Assembly: GCF_032362555.1 (NCBI RefSeq)
Contig: NC_083522.1
Coordinates: 9,574,501-9,638,500 of the forward strand
Source of the DNA: Amyelois transitella
Taxonomy: Eukaryota > Arthropoda > Insecta > Lepidoptera > Pyralidae
Length of the DNA stretch: 64,000 nucleotides
Direction: 5' to 3'
Part shown: piece after piece, positions 55,701-64,000 of the stretch
How positions within the stretch are numbered: the stretch's first letter is position 1
Layout: every line of letters starts with the position of its first letter
Translations under genes and position numbers: made by a program
The notes under the pieces: model-generated
Database searches by the model: none
Seen by the model: the letters and a program-made list of their open reading frames with translations, nothing else
What the model was told of the DNA's origin: nothing

Positions 55701-57575
55701 ATATAAAAAAGTATGCTCACTTCTTGTTCAAGATGTAGTCCCTCAGGAAAGCTTCCCCCTCACTGAGCTTCGGATCTGACCACAGAGCCTTCAATGGCTC
55801 CAGGTCTTTCTCCACCTCATCACCGATATGCTCCACTTGACCTGTCAGGAACTCTTTCAGTTTGCCTTCCTGAAATATTTTCATATTATTATAATCAGTC
55901 AGGACTCGTATTTGAAGGGTTAGATACCATCATCAATTTAAAAATTTATTTTTTATATTCACTATTCCTAATCCTGTTTATTAGAATAAACCAAAAAATA
56001 TCTTAAAAATTACGTTTGTTGTAGGGATAATTATTAACTTACCTATGACAGAATACAGATTTTTCGAAAATCCTATGAGCACTATAGTTTTGTTTTACGG
56101 GGATGAAAAGTACCCTATAACTAGTACTGTTATAATAAAGAATATGAAAAATATTATAAAGGCGAAATTCAATTTATTTTTTTGTTTATTGTCTCTTCAC
56201 TTGTTGTCTACTGAACCAATTTTAGAAAGAATGATACATACATACATCCGTATCCCTTGCGGGTTAAACAGAGCCAACAGTTTTGAAAATACTGAATGGC
56301 CACGCTATTTAGCTTAATGATAGAATTGAGATTTAAATAGTGACAGGTTGCTAGTCCATCACCTTATAAAGAATCCCAATAAAGAAAATAAAAATAAATT
56401 ATTAATAAATCCTAAGAAAGAATGATAAAGTAGTTAATTAACAAAAGAAACCTTTTTGTTTTTCTTCCCATCATTGTCTTGTTCCATTTCGACGTCAGCT
56501 TTCTTCTCAATACTGAAGATATTGCCACCATCATCATCCTCATCATCACTGTCGTCAAATGTCAAGCCTTTTGGTTTGGACTCTTTCTCTAAAAAAATTC
56601 AATTCCTTTTTTTAATATTTAATTTTTCTTTATGGCAAAAGAACTAGAATAATGACTATAAAAGATTTGGTAAGTTTGGCAACCATGCAATGAATGAATG
56701 AATGAAAGATTTATTTAAACAACTCATCATACACAAGCCTTCTTAAACACTAAACATAAAAATAGATTTAAAAACACTTAAGACTAATTATGCCCAAGCA
56801 ATTCAAAAATGCAGTGGAAGATCCACAAATCTGAAGCTTCAGTTAAACCCCTGAATATTTTTTAAATTGACTTTAAGATTGATTTTTTTTTTAAATTTGT
56901 TACTTTTTTAAGGGAACTTAAATTTATCAGGGTCTTTTTAAATTTTGAATTTAATTTTATAAAGTGAAAATTTGCTATGAAAATAAAATATCAAAATAAT
57001 CCTACCTGCTTGTTCTTCCTTTTCATCATCAAAGAACTTGTAGTTGGTGTCATATATCCTTGGATCCTTGGTTTTCAGCAGAGCCAGCGTCTTGAGGAAC
57101 TGCTTCTCCGTTTCCTCACTAACTTCTGGGGGCTCATCACTCTCATCTTCACTGTCTGATGATAGTGATGCATCCGAGTTCAAGGCTTTGGCTCCATACT
57201 TTTGTTCCACTGTTTTTAAAAAGGAATAAGGTAAAATTTAGTGTGAGTCAGGGATCACGAGAACCCCAACCTAAACCAAAACTTTTGTGTGCCACCTCTA
57301 GTCGCAAAGCTTCGGGCCTAGTGTCCTCTTTAACCAACAGTGGATTCTGGCATTAAATTACTTTGTTAGCAATCGTAATTTATGAATATCAGCTCTGTAG
57401 GAGAGGTGCTCTTCGCAAAGTTTAGAGACAAATGTTAGTTAAATAATTAGATGTACTCACGTTTATGCATCTCCTCTTTCTCCCGCCAAGAGTCGTATTT
57501 TTTAGCGTATTCATTTTTAGTTTCAAGAGCAACTTCTTCGTCGGAATCATCATCAAATAACTTGTTTTTAGACAT
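46780..57575 (-). CDS. KRI1: KRI1, nucleolar pre-rRNA processing factor
   Basis: Eleven exons: 57461-57575 (ATG), 57006-57209, 56452-56588, 55721-55869, 54811-54955, 53513-53722, 52996-53131, 51810-51889, 50451-50735, 49774-49943 and 46780-47698 (stop). All phases agree, giving 849 residues. KRI1 is needed for 40S subunit biogenesis in the nucleolus together with Krr1. The N-terminus is acidic with SSDSEDESDEPPE-type tracts. The Kri1 domain includes NYIRPKDERRARKRAEARAR and GDFDPEEHDRRM (~326-337). The conserved C-terminal domain has DCEDIIGGDLPTRFKYREVV (~458-477) and KELTQWVPLKKIVRHRPENV. The last exon is a long, low-complexity Lys/Asn/Ser tail with four K-rich blocks (SKKKKKHKK type), ending in the typical LSDERLKAYGLNPKKYRG. 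Introns 4-10 are unusually full of SINEs. It is head to head with CPSF73. Confidence 0.95.
47863..48015 (-). repeat. Rep-A, deleted copy in KRI1 intron 10
   Basis: Tail catacatacatacatataaa, tatcccttgctgcgtag, then tgacagcccatcgcctac and tataagcctttcccttagtc. Sense to KRI1, head missing. Confidence 0.65.
48075..49401. mobile_element. DNA transposon with ~39-bp inverted ends and a broken ORF
   Basis: The left end 48075-48113 (aattgtgtcgcataacttca) is the reverse complement, with few mismatches, of the right end 49363-49401 (tgaagttaagcgacacaatt). Motifs resembling ataaatcca recur just inside both ends, like transposase-binding repeats. Inside, on the plus strand, 48412-48510 encodes a short basic peptide (SPSNARKRPNIKTRRKKEER). 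The frame 48633-48884 is open to a stop, with FSDLLVGIQDYLYKLLSREL and an acidic C-terminus. A stop and frame change separate the two, so it is non-functional. Superfamily not recognised. It is contained in KRI1 intron 10. Confidence 0.7.
49437..49680 (-). repeat. RTE tip and Rep-A tip
   Basis: 49437-49520 carries ctcccggaggggtaggcaga of the RTE 3' end. 49608-49680 carries aatcacgtctatatcccttg of the Rep-A 3' end. Both are short and in KRI1 intron 10. Confidence 0.6.
49977..50196 (+). mobile_element. Rep-A, antisense in KRI1 intron 9
   Basis: Head ccgtgtggttcccggcacca, body with aaaggcgagtaagggatagg and tgggctagcaacctgtaact, ending at about cccgcaagggtta. It begins 34 bp from KRI1 exon 10 and joins SINE family 2 directly at its other end. 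Confidence 0.8.
50195..50443 (+). mobile_element. SINE family 2, 3' part, abutting the KRI1 exon 9 donor
   Basis: Contains aaaacctgcacattcaagaa, ttcccctgcaaaggttgcgg, ctcacccaatccaggatcca and the 3' end gccaggaggaaga. It stops 8-10 bp from the exon 9 donor (exon end 50451). Confidence 0.75.
50930..51163 (-). mobile_element. SINE family 1, near full-length
   Basis: Reverse copy of 8611-8862: tatacggggcaaattacaca on one side, and the B box gggattcgaacccggg and A-box region taccgctgcgccaca on the other. KRI1 intron 8. Confidence 0.8.
51310..51492. repeat. Two Rep-A fragments in opposite orientation
   Basis: 51310-51412 is plus-oriented (acctgtcattatttgaatct to agggatatagacgtgactat). 51420-51492 is minus-oriented (catacatataatcacgtctc). 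KRI1 intron 8. Confidence 0.6.
51493..51760 (-). mobile_element. Rep-A, full-length copy in KRI1 intron 8
   Basis: From tatatacataaatataatca to gtgccgggaaccacacgac, with all internal blocks, sense to KRI1. A (ta)n/(atat)n microsatellite follows up to exon 8. Confidence 0.8.
51897..52370 (-). mobile_element. Rep-A fragments and a Helitron-like element upstream of KRI1 exon 8
   Basis: 51897-52000 is a Rep-A 3' part (atatcttacggggtagacag) whose tail-like atacattcatatg lies about 9 bp from the exon 8 acceptor. 52024-52370 is a Helitron-like copy (ctagctgtgcccgcgacttc) split by another Rep-A fragment at 52066-52150 behind an (ac)n run. Confidence 0.65.
52388..52987 (+). mobile_element. SINE family 2 split by a full-length Rep-A, abutting the KRI1 exon 7 donor
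   Basis: The SINE head (tccaatcggtacggtgcctg and the B box caagttcaaatcccacc) runs to about 52575. A minus-strand Rep-A (52576-52835, atacatacatatagtcacgt to gggaaccacacggca) follows. The SINE body then resumes (caactgaatgtgcag) and ends with atcaggaggaagaagatga, about 9 bp from the exon 7 donor (exon end 52996). The Rep-A therefore inserted later. Confidence 0.8.
53175..53265 (+). repeat. Helitron-like 3' end
   Basis: Ends ggcaaaacaacgtttgccggg acagctagta, matching 13318-13548. KRI1 intron 6. Confidence 0.5.
53755..53950. repeat. Interspersed repeat with ctaccgcttccaaag core
   Basis: Contains ttggatacaaggtatcactt, then actaccgcttccaaagtgca and gcggcggaataaactacact. It is related to 18995-19200. 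Its first part recurs at 59870-59890. Confidence 0.6.
54440..54803 (+). mobile_element. SINE family 2 split by a Rep-A with visible target duplication, abutting the KRI1 exon 5 donor
   Basis: The SINE 3' region (tcacccaattcagtatccat, ccccgggctcctctctaa) is interrupted by a minus-strand Rep-A (54508-54768). After it, ctcctctctaa is repeated as an ~11-bp target-site duplication. The SINE then ends taaagaggaagaa about 8 bp from the exon 5 donor (exon end 54811). Confidence 0.8.
55022..55268 (-). mobile_element. Rep-A, full-length copy in KRI1 intron 4
   Basis: From catacatacatatagtcagg to ggtgctgggaaccacacggc, sense to KRI1. Confidence 0.8.
55355..55700. repeat. Two interspersed repeat fragments in KRI1 intron 4
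   Basis: 55400-55450 (aataaggcaagagtgaatag, gcactatttgagctagcgtg) is the reverse complement of 61005-61045 in CPSF73. 55505-55695 (gtctgtatgcttaaatcttt to cggggcgggtcgctagt) has the form of a Helitron-like 3' end. Confidence 0.5.
56234..56380 (-). repeat. Rep-A, 3' half in KRI1 intron 3
   Basis: Tail atacatacatacatccgtat, gcgggttaaacagagccaac, and tgacaggttgctagtccatc. Sense to KRI1. Confidence 0.65.
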
Positions 57576-57788
57576 TTTAATGTTAGAAACAAATCAAAAA
57601 CATAACCACAAAAGAGCACAGAATAGACCATGCCTGGCTGTTATGCCTGCTACGGTGCACAACTACGGTCCTTATTTTTTGACATTGATATTGACGTCGG
57701 TCGTCACTCGTCCGTCAGCATGTAGTCGTACAGTGTTAATAATAGTGTTGTTGATAAATAGATATTTTAGCTAGACTTTTATCTCTTT

Positions 57789-58560
57789 AATAGGCTATTT
57801 TACACCATGTAAAAAAAAATATAAAAATGCACGTATCTTATAGATTTTGTAAAAAATAAAAGAAAAACATCGATCATTATTCATAAAAGTGCAATATGGA
57901 TTTTATAATTCAATTTAAAAAAATCCTCTTTTTTAATCTGTTCTTCAAAAGTCGAAAACGCTATCCGCCATGTTGGGTACTGACGTGACGTCATACTTTT
58001 AGTAAACAAATATCGAATCGAAAACATATTGATGATGTCAGGCTCTGTTTATTTTGAAATTTTAAAATTTCTATCACGTTTTTGGGTTTTTACTCTTTAA
58101 TAATTTAATAGAATCATGGAAGACGGTTTTGTGAAAGCAGACAATATAAATCTACCGAGGATTAATACGTTGATGGTGGCGAAATTTTTTGCTAATTTCA
58201 ACCAAGTGTTTCTCATTTTAATATCACTTGGCAGTGGAATCCACAATTTTTCTGGTGTTTTTATACTTGTATTCTTGCATTCAGGAACAAGACACCAACA
58301 ATATGTATTGTAGTTCATTATTACAAAAATCTTTTTACTTTAGTCTTACGTAGAGCCGTATTGTTTACTAAAAGTATGACGTCACGAGTCAAAACAGCAT
58401 GGCGGATGGCGTTTTCGCGCGAAAATACAAAATCATAAATAATAAATCGTTTTAAGAGCACTTTTCGGCTTCAAAAAATTTTAATAAAAATTCTATAGGT
58501 ATAACACAGTCTCAGGATTGATTTAAAACAGTTTTCAGAAAAGACTGTAATAGCCTATTT
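57789..58560. mobile_element. Inverted-repeat DNA element containing a THAP-like fragment
   Basis: The ends aataggctatttta (57789) and aatagcctattt (58549-58560) are inverted. Stronger inner arms of ~55 bp lie at 57955-58009 and 58361-58413 (with ccgccatg and tcatacttttagtaaaca shared in inverse). The centre holds a THAP-like zinc-finger remnant on the minus strand. The combination resembles a P-element-type or other THAP-encoding DNA transposon, internally deleted. Identity is inference. Confidence 0.6.
58097..58318 (-). pseudogene. THAP zinc-finger fragment
   Basis: A 73-codon frame with CWCLVPECKNTSIKTPEKLW, then IPLPSDIKMRNTWLKLAKN. This fits the start of the THAP C2CH motif (C-x2-4-C, conserved Pro, W in the middle). 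The second half lacks the expected Cys/His pair and diverges, so the finger is incomplete. It sits exactly between inverted arms, supporting a transposon origin rather than a host gene. Confidence 0.5.
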
Positions 58561-58881
58561 GGATATTTAACTAATATAGTAATAAAGAATAATACATTAC
58601 CAACTTTCGAGTTTCCATTTGAACATTGTCAATATTAAATTATGGTATTTCCTATGGATTCAAATAAACAAAAATTATTTTAATATGCTGAAAAGCGTAT
58701 ATTTTTCGATTTGGCATGGCAACATTAACATAACCTCAATGTTGAACGTCATTCATTTATTGTCACCGGTCGTTTGTTTTGCTGAATTTGTTTATTGAAT
58801 TAATATTTATTTATTAGTTTGATTGAGCGAAAATAAGTATAAATGAGTTATTTGTGAACGTAGAAAGAATAGTTCATCAGA

Positions 58882-61800
58882 ATGACTACAAATCCGAGGA
58901 AAGGCACGGACCCCGGCCCGTTGGAAGAGAGTGATCAACTCACTATCAGACCATTGTAAATAATTGTATTATTTTTACTGTTAGAATCAATAATTCAAAA
59001 AAATAATTATTAGCTTTATTTCTTTGAAAGTTTTGGGGCCTAGTTAGGTAATGGTTCGGTTGACAATGGTAACGGTGCTAATATGATTTGCTTCCGCAAA
59101 AAATAATTCTAATGTTCAATTTGTATTATATTTCAGAGGTGCTGGACAGGAAGTAGGCAGATCGTGTATCATGTTGGAGTTCAAAGGAAAGAAAATAATG
59201 GTTAGTTTGTCAATCAATTAAATGGGCATTCTATAATGTACACTGTTTCAGTGGCGCAGCGGCATCACACTTGTCTTTGACTCTAAAATTCCATGAGGAA
59301 TAAGAAATTTGTTTGCGTAAGATTATATGTATGTGGAAAGATATTAGAGAGGTGTATGCAGTGGGCAAAAAGGGCTGAAGAAGATGATATGTATGTAGTA
59401 TCTTTTATGATTGAGTGTTTTAATACATTGACTGTTTAATTTGCAGTTGGACTGCGGAATCCACCCAGGCCTATCAGGAATGGATGCTTTACCATTTGTG
59501 GACTTGATAGAGGCTGATGAGGTTGATTTGCTGCTTATATCTCAGTAAGTATTTATTGACCATTAGCAACCAGCCTTAGCTTTGGCAAAACCCTCTTTCA
59601 AACAGGAATAAAATTCTTCCACAAATTTCTGAGATTAGTGCATACATACCAACAAAGAAAATAGGGTGAATTTATTTAATAATATGTAGTGAAGTGATGT
59701 TAACACCATTCCACACGTGTGTGGAATGGCAACAGGCACTAATCCCAAATATCTCAATTTATATCTTTGTCTTTTCTAATTGCATGAAATAACATGGACT
59801 TTCTGAGTGTCTTCTATTTGGTCTTTATGATCAAAAAAATTTATAAACCATACAATTTAGATATAATTGGATACAAGGTATCACTTACAGCCAGGAGGTG
59901 GAAGGCTAATTGAGGTCACATCACTTAAATATTTTATGGCACAGAATAGTGCAACCTACCACTGAATCAAACCAATGAAAACCCAATAATATACTGACCT
60001 TATTACAAGCACATTAAACATGAAATCCAAAACAAAATATCTCTTGCTATCTTGCTCGATATATTAATACAATATCGGAGAGGTTAGTCTGCGGGTTCAA
60101 ATGGCTTGCTCTGATAGGCTGAAAAGTTCAATAATTTTCGCGCGTGAAGTGGAACTATACTAACTTATTAGTATACTTCTTTCAAATAAAAATAATTGTG
60201 ATTTATGTACCTTTTTCATATTTTTTTTTAAAGCTTTTATTTAGTTTTTTCTCTCTCTCTTTGCAGTTTCCACCTTGACCACAGTGGAGCTCTACCGTGG
60301 TTCCTCACTAAAACATCATTCAAGGGCCGCGTTTTCATGACACATGCCACTAAGGCCATCTATAGGTGGCTCGTGTCGGATTACATCAAAGTCAGGTTTG
60401 TTTATTCTAGTTTTACGAAACAACGATGAAAATTTTTACACAAGTTCATGAAATCTATCCGTGACGACATCACTTACGTCACACGCCATCAACCAATCAC
60501 AGCGAGAATATGATGCGCTTAGCCGCAAAAAGTCTATGGCGACATCTCTAATGTCATACGCCTAATTACAGCGCGTATGCTCAATTTTTTTTGTGTTTTT
60601 GTTGACTAATAAATTGTGATTTAAATTGTTCACATGGTAACACCTTATATGTCGTTTATCGCAAATCCTACGGGAAACAGTCTGTTTTCCGGGATGAAAC
60701 AAACGCTATACCTATGTGGTTAAAGAACTTTATTTCTCTTCACTTACAGAGAAGACATTTAAAATAAATATGTGTATATTTCTTAGTGTGAGCATTCAAA
60801 TACATAGTTTTAATTTAAAAAAATATGTCGCTAGTTGCTTATATAGCCGCTCGCTGCTTACTTACTAAACACAAATATCATTTTTTAAATTATATTTGAC
60901 CTCAGTCTGCCTGGTGGTGGTGCCTGAGGTGATAAGAAAGAAAGAAAGAAAGAAAAATCGTTTATTTGGTACATTAACAAAATATAAATTGGAATTAGGT
61001 GGCGCATGCAAGCTCAAATAATGCCTATTCACTCTTGCCTTATTGTTTTATCTTCACAGTAACATATCAACAGAGCAGATGCTGTACACAGAGTCTGACT
61101 TAGAGAACTCCATGGACCGCATAGAGACGATAAACTTCCACGAGGAGAAGGACGTGAGAGGAGTCCGGTTCTGGGCTTACAACGCTGGTCATGTGCTGGG
61201 CGCGGCCATGTTTATGATCGAGATCGCTGGAGTTAAGGTCAGTTAGCTGCTCTTATAGAATTCAATGGTCCACATAAGGTCACATAAAATAAATAAATAT
61301 ATACGGGACAAATTACACTGATTGAGTTAGCCTCAGACCCAGGCCAATCAGAAAAAGTTCTTTTCTCATCATGCCCTGGCCGGGATTCGAACCCGGGATC
61401 TCCGATGACACAGACAAGCGTACTACCGCTGCGCCACAGAGGCCGTCAAGGCAACTAGTCGTGTATCATCAGCTCCCATCTAAAATAAGGAGTCAGTAAT
61501 GCAGAGCTTTAGGGGGACTTAAGATATTTTGTAGGGAGTCAGGATTATTATGAATTTATGAACTTGAGATGCTTCTTTAAGGCGATGGGCTAACAATCTT
61601 TCACTATTTGAAACTCAATTCTATCATTAAGCCCAGCAGCTGGACGTAGCCTATCCAGCCTATCCGTATTTTTAAGACTGTTGATATAATAATTTTAAAT
61701 TTATTAACATGTACGTAAAGGTATAAGTTAGTTTCATAAAGTAGGTATGTCTTCTATACATAAATGTTTGCAATATCCGCAATCTGTTATTTAAATTTAA

Positions 61801-64000
61801 GACCTTATTGTACTCATGAAATTTGGATTTTTCTCCTACATACATACATATCATCATGTCTATATCCTTTACCGGGGTAGACAGAGCCAACAGTCTTGAA
61901 AATACTGAAAGGCCACGTTGAGCTGTTTGGATTTTTTGATAGAATTGAGATTCAAATAGTGACAGGTTGCTAGCCCATCGCCTAAAAGAAGAATGCCAAG
62001 TTTATAAACCAATCCCTTAGTCGCCTTTTACGACATCCGTGGGGAAGAGATGGAGTAGTCCTATTCACATTTTTTCTCCTATTATGAGTTTTAAAGCCAT
62101 CAACTTTTTCATTTTAGGTATCCTAAATGTGTGTGTTACCATGTTGTTCTCAGGTCCTATACACCGGAGATTTTTCTAGACAAGAGGACAGGCATTTGAT
62201 GGCTGCAGAAATTCCTACGGTACACCCCGATGTGCTCATTACGGTGAGTTTTATTTTAAATGTGTATGTTTGTCGGCAATTATCTCGCGTTTGGTTGAAC
62301 CGACTTTGATGAGAATTTCAGAAAAGTGATAGTAACACTTAGGAGATACACACATACATACACATATAATCACGTCTATATCCCTTGCGGGGTAGACAGA
62401 GCCAAAAGTCTTGAAAAGACTGATAGGCCACGTTAAGCTGATGCACTTAGGAGATGGTTGTACAGATTTAACTTACTTCAAAGAAGGAGGATAACGATCG
62501 GAGGCGATTCTCTTTTTACAACTTCTTTATGTTAACCGACAAAAATATTGTTCAGGAATCCACATACGGCACTCACATTCACGAGAAGAGAGAAGAGAGG
62601 GAGAGCCGTTTCACGGGGCTGGTGAGCGAGATAGTGATGAGGGGCGGGAGGTGTCTCATACCGGTGTTTGCACTTGGCAGGGCTCAAGAGCTATTACTTA
62701 TATTAGGTAAGTTCCTTATTGTGAATAACCCTATTTTAGTGTCGTAGTCGGGTAAAATTTACTTAACACTAGTGACAACATTTGTTATTAATTTTTTAAA
62801 TGTGTCGCATAAAAGCGGGTAGAGAGCGTAAAAGCGCGAAACCGATAAATGTCAAAGTCATTTTTTTTTTTTATTATAATCTCCTCGGGCACTGATGTTT
62901 ACATCGTTCAGCGTTGACCCATCAACTACGGATTATGAGGGATGTCAGTTGATAAGGTAAAGTTCACAAGAAGAAAGTGAGATCGTAAGAGAAGAGAGAG
63001 AGAGCCGTTTCACGGGGCTGGTGAGCGAGATAGTCATGAGGGGTGGGAGGTGTCTCATACCGGTGTTCGCACTTGGCAGGGCTCAGGAGCTATTACTTAT
63101 ATTGGGTGAGTTCCTTATTGTGAATAACCATATTTTAGTTGTAGTCGGGTAAAATTTACTTAACACTAGCGACAACATTTGTTTTTAATTTTTAAAATAA
63201 AAGCTGAAAGAGAGGGTAAAAGCGCGAGACCGATAAATGTCAAAGTCATTCCTTTTTTTTTTAATTCTTATCTCGTCGGGCACTGATGTTTACATCGTTC
63301 AGCGTTGACCCATCAACTACGGATTATGAGGGATGTCAGTTGATAAGGTAAAGTTCACAAGAAGAAAGTGAGATCGTAAGAGAAGAGAGGGAGAGCCGTT
63401 TCACGGGGCTGGTGAGCGAGATAGTGATGAGGGGTGGGAGGTGTCTCATACCGGTGTTCGCACTGGGCAGGGCACAGGAGCTATTACTTATATTAGGTGA
63501 GTTCCTTATTGTGAATAACCATATTTTAGTTGAAGTCGGGTAAAATTCACTTAACACTAGCGACAAAATTTGTTTTTAATACATACATACATAAAATCAC
63601 GCCTCTTTCCCGGAGGGGTAGGCAGAGACTACCTCTTTCCACTTGCCACGATCTCTGCATACTTCTTTCGCTTCGTCCACATTCATAACTCTCTTCATAC
63701 AAGCTCGGCGGTTTCGGGTACTTTTGACCTGACCCTTTACCAGGACGTCCTTAATTTGATCAAGATACGTTCGTCTAGGTCTTCCCACTCCGACCTTTCC
63801 CTCCACACTCTCCTTGTATATCTGCTTAGTCAACCTGCTTTCATTCATCCTCTCCACATGACCGAACCATCTTAACATACCCTTTTCTATTCCTGTAACT
63901 ACATCTTCTTTCACATCACAACATTCCCTTATCACGCTGTTCCTTATCCTGTCACTCAATTTCACACCCATCATACTCCTTAACGCTCTCATTTCCACTG
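58882..64000 (+). CDS. Cpsf73: CPSF73/CPSF3, pre-mRNA 3' end endonuclease (N-terminal part)
   Basis: Exons recognised: 58882-58955 (ATG), 59137-59200, 59447-59544, 60267-60395, 61060-61237, 62154-62243 and 62556-62706. Phases are consistent, giving the first 261 residues; the gene continues past the window. It is the zinc-dependent nuclease of the cleavage and polyadenylation complex. The metallo-beta-lactamase core is clear: [20 protein letters not shown], the zinc motif HFHLDH at 79-84, [16 protein letters not shown] (motif 3 His), and [20 protein letters not shown] with the motif 4 Asp. [19 protein letters not shown] and [15 protein letters not shown] follow. The sequence is close to human over its whole length. 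Exon 7 is followed by two further partial copies of itself (62985-63496) and a LINE insertion. Confidence 0.96.
60938..61047 (+). repeat. (gaaa)n microsatellite and interspersed repeat ending at the CPSF73 exon 5 acceptor
   Basis: A (agaa)n run (about 60935-60958) leads into tttatttggtacattaacaa and then tgcctattcactcttgcctt att. The latter also occurs in reverse at 55400-55450. The repeat ends about 14 bp before the exon 5 acceptor (exon start 61060). Confidence 0.55.
61285..61447 (-). mobile_element. SINE family 1, internally deleted
   Basis: atacgggacaaattacactg and the tRNA-like part (gggattcgaacccgggatct, ctaccgctgcgccaca) are both present, but ~70 bp between them are missing. CPSF73 intron 5, antisense. 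Confidence 0.75.
61555..62068. repeat. Rep-A fragments in CPSF73 intron 5
   Basis: 61555-61690 is a plus fragment (taaggcgatgggctaacaat). 61837-62068 is a nearly complete minus copy (catacatacatatcatcatg to cttttacgacatccgtgggg). Confidence 0.7.
62262..62524 (+). repeat. ccgactttgatg-type repeat interrupted by a Rep-A fragment
   Basis: aattatctcgcgtttggttg and gaccgactttgatgag-like sequence resume at 62449 with gagatggttgtacagattta and gaggcgattctctttttac. Between them lies a minus Rep-A 3' end (62350-62440). Sister of 12738-12898. Confidence 0.55.
62589..63580 (+). repeat. Tandem triplication of CPSF73 exon 7 plus part of intron 7
   Basis: The segment beginning gagagccgtttcacggggct starts at 62601, 63000 and 63391 (periods 399 and 391 bp). 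Each copy keeps the exon 3' part (encoding [20 protein letters not shown] and [13 protein letters not shown]) plus its donor and ~300 bp of intron. Copies 2 and 3 lack the 5' 30-40 bp of the exon and have no clear cag acceptor; only aag is present near 62970 and 63360. All three remain open in frame. Copy 3 is cut off by the LINE at 63578. Confidence 0.9.
63578..64000 (-). mobile_element. RTE-clade LINE, continues past the window end
   Basis: Tail acatacatacataaaatcac, then an open minus-strand frame of at least 133 codons (SAYPSGKEA at the C-terminus; [20 protein letters not shown] and [20 protein letters not shown]). It appears almost identical to 40785-41340. Antisense in CPSF73 intron 7. 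Confidence 0.9.

Larger units (their letters stand above)
57576..58881. promoter_or_regulatory. Divergent region between KRI1 and CPSF73
   Basis: The start codons face outward, 1,306 bp apart. The middle 770 bp is occupied by an inverted-repeat element (57789-58560). Its arms carry the tgacgtca-like motif (tgacgtgacgtcatac on the left, gtatgacgtcacgagtc on the right), so the element may have brought or replaced regulatory sequence. Confidence 0.4.

Overview
This is a eukaryotic, almost certainly lepidopteran (moth or butterfly), nuclear window. The genes have introns with GT-AG junctions and their products read as insect orthologues. The background is AT-rich. The space between exons is packed with Lepidoptera-type repeats: RTE-clade LINE tails, tRNA-derived SINEs, a SINE-like family with a (TATG)n tail, Helitron-like ends finishing in CTAG, and MITEs. 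There is no sign of bacterial, viral or CRISPR content.

Eight protein-coding genes can be assembled exon by exon, with consistent splice phase throughout. On the minus strand: Eps15 (3632-22983, 17 exons, C-terminus not found), a GST-fold protein with a presequence-like N-terminus (23329-25418), DNAJC2/zuotin (37735-39925), ribosomal protein S9 (43471-45298) and KRI1 (46780-57575, 11 exons). On the plus strand: a second GST (26157-28514), a CCDC50-like protein (29543-30835), pyroglutamyl-peptidase I (40442-42948) and CPSF73/CPSF3 (58882 to beyond the window end). The two GSTs, DNAJC2/PGPEP1 and KRI1/CPSF73 are head-to-head pairs. CCDC50/DNAJC2 and PGPEP1/RpS9 are convergent. Most genes are housekeeping: endocytosis, ribosome-associated chaperoning, ribosome structure, rRNA processing and mRNA 3' end formation.

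The unusual content lies at intron-exon borders. Three separate tandem amplifications (Eps15 exon 14, Eps15 exon 11 and CPSF73 exon 7) all include a 5' splice donor. In the first, each 109-bp unit contains a 75-bp in-frame cassette with an acceptor and a donor, separated from the next by only 34 nt. In the second, one repeat copy is a 99-bp in-frame cassette with its own acceptor and donor. SINE-like elements also end only 9-27 bp upstream of seven splice acceptors, in the sense direction, and a tRNA-derived SINE ends 8-10 bp inside three KRI1 donors.

Other structures that the genes do not explain are: a nested MITE-in-MITE (15430-17449), a DNA transposon with about 39-bp inverted ends and a broken ORF inside a KRI1 intron (48075-49401), an inverted-repeat element carrying a THAP-like zinc-finger fragment between KRI1 and CPSF73 (57789-58560), and two palindromic elements (2645-2802, 20115-20210). 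Calls rest on reading the sequence and on recognition of protein families; no alignment or database search was run.
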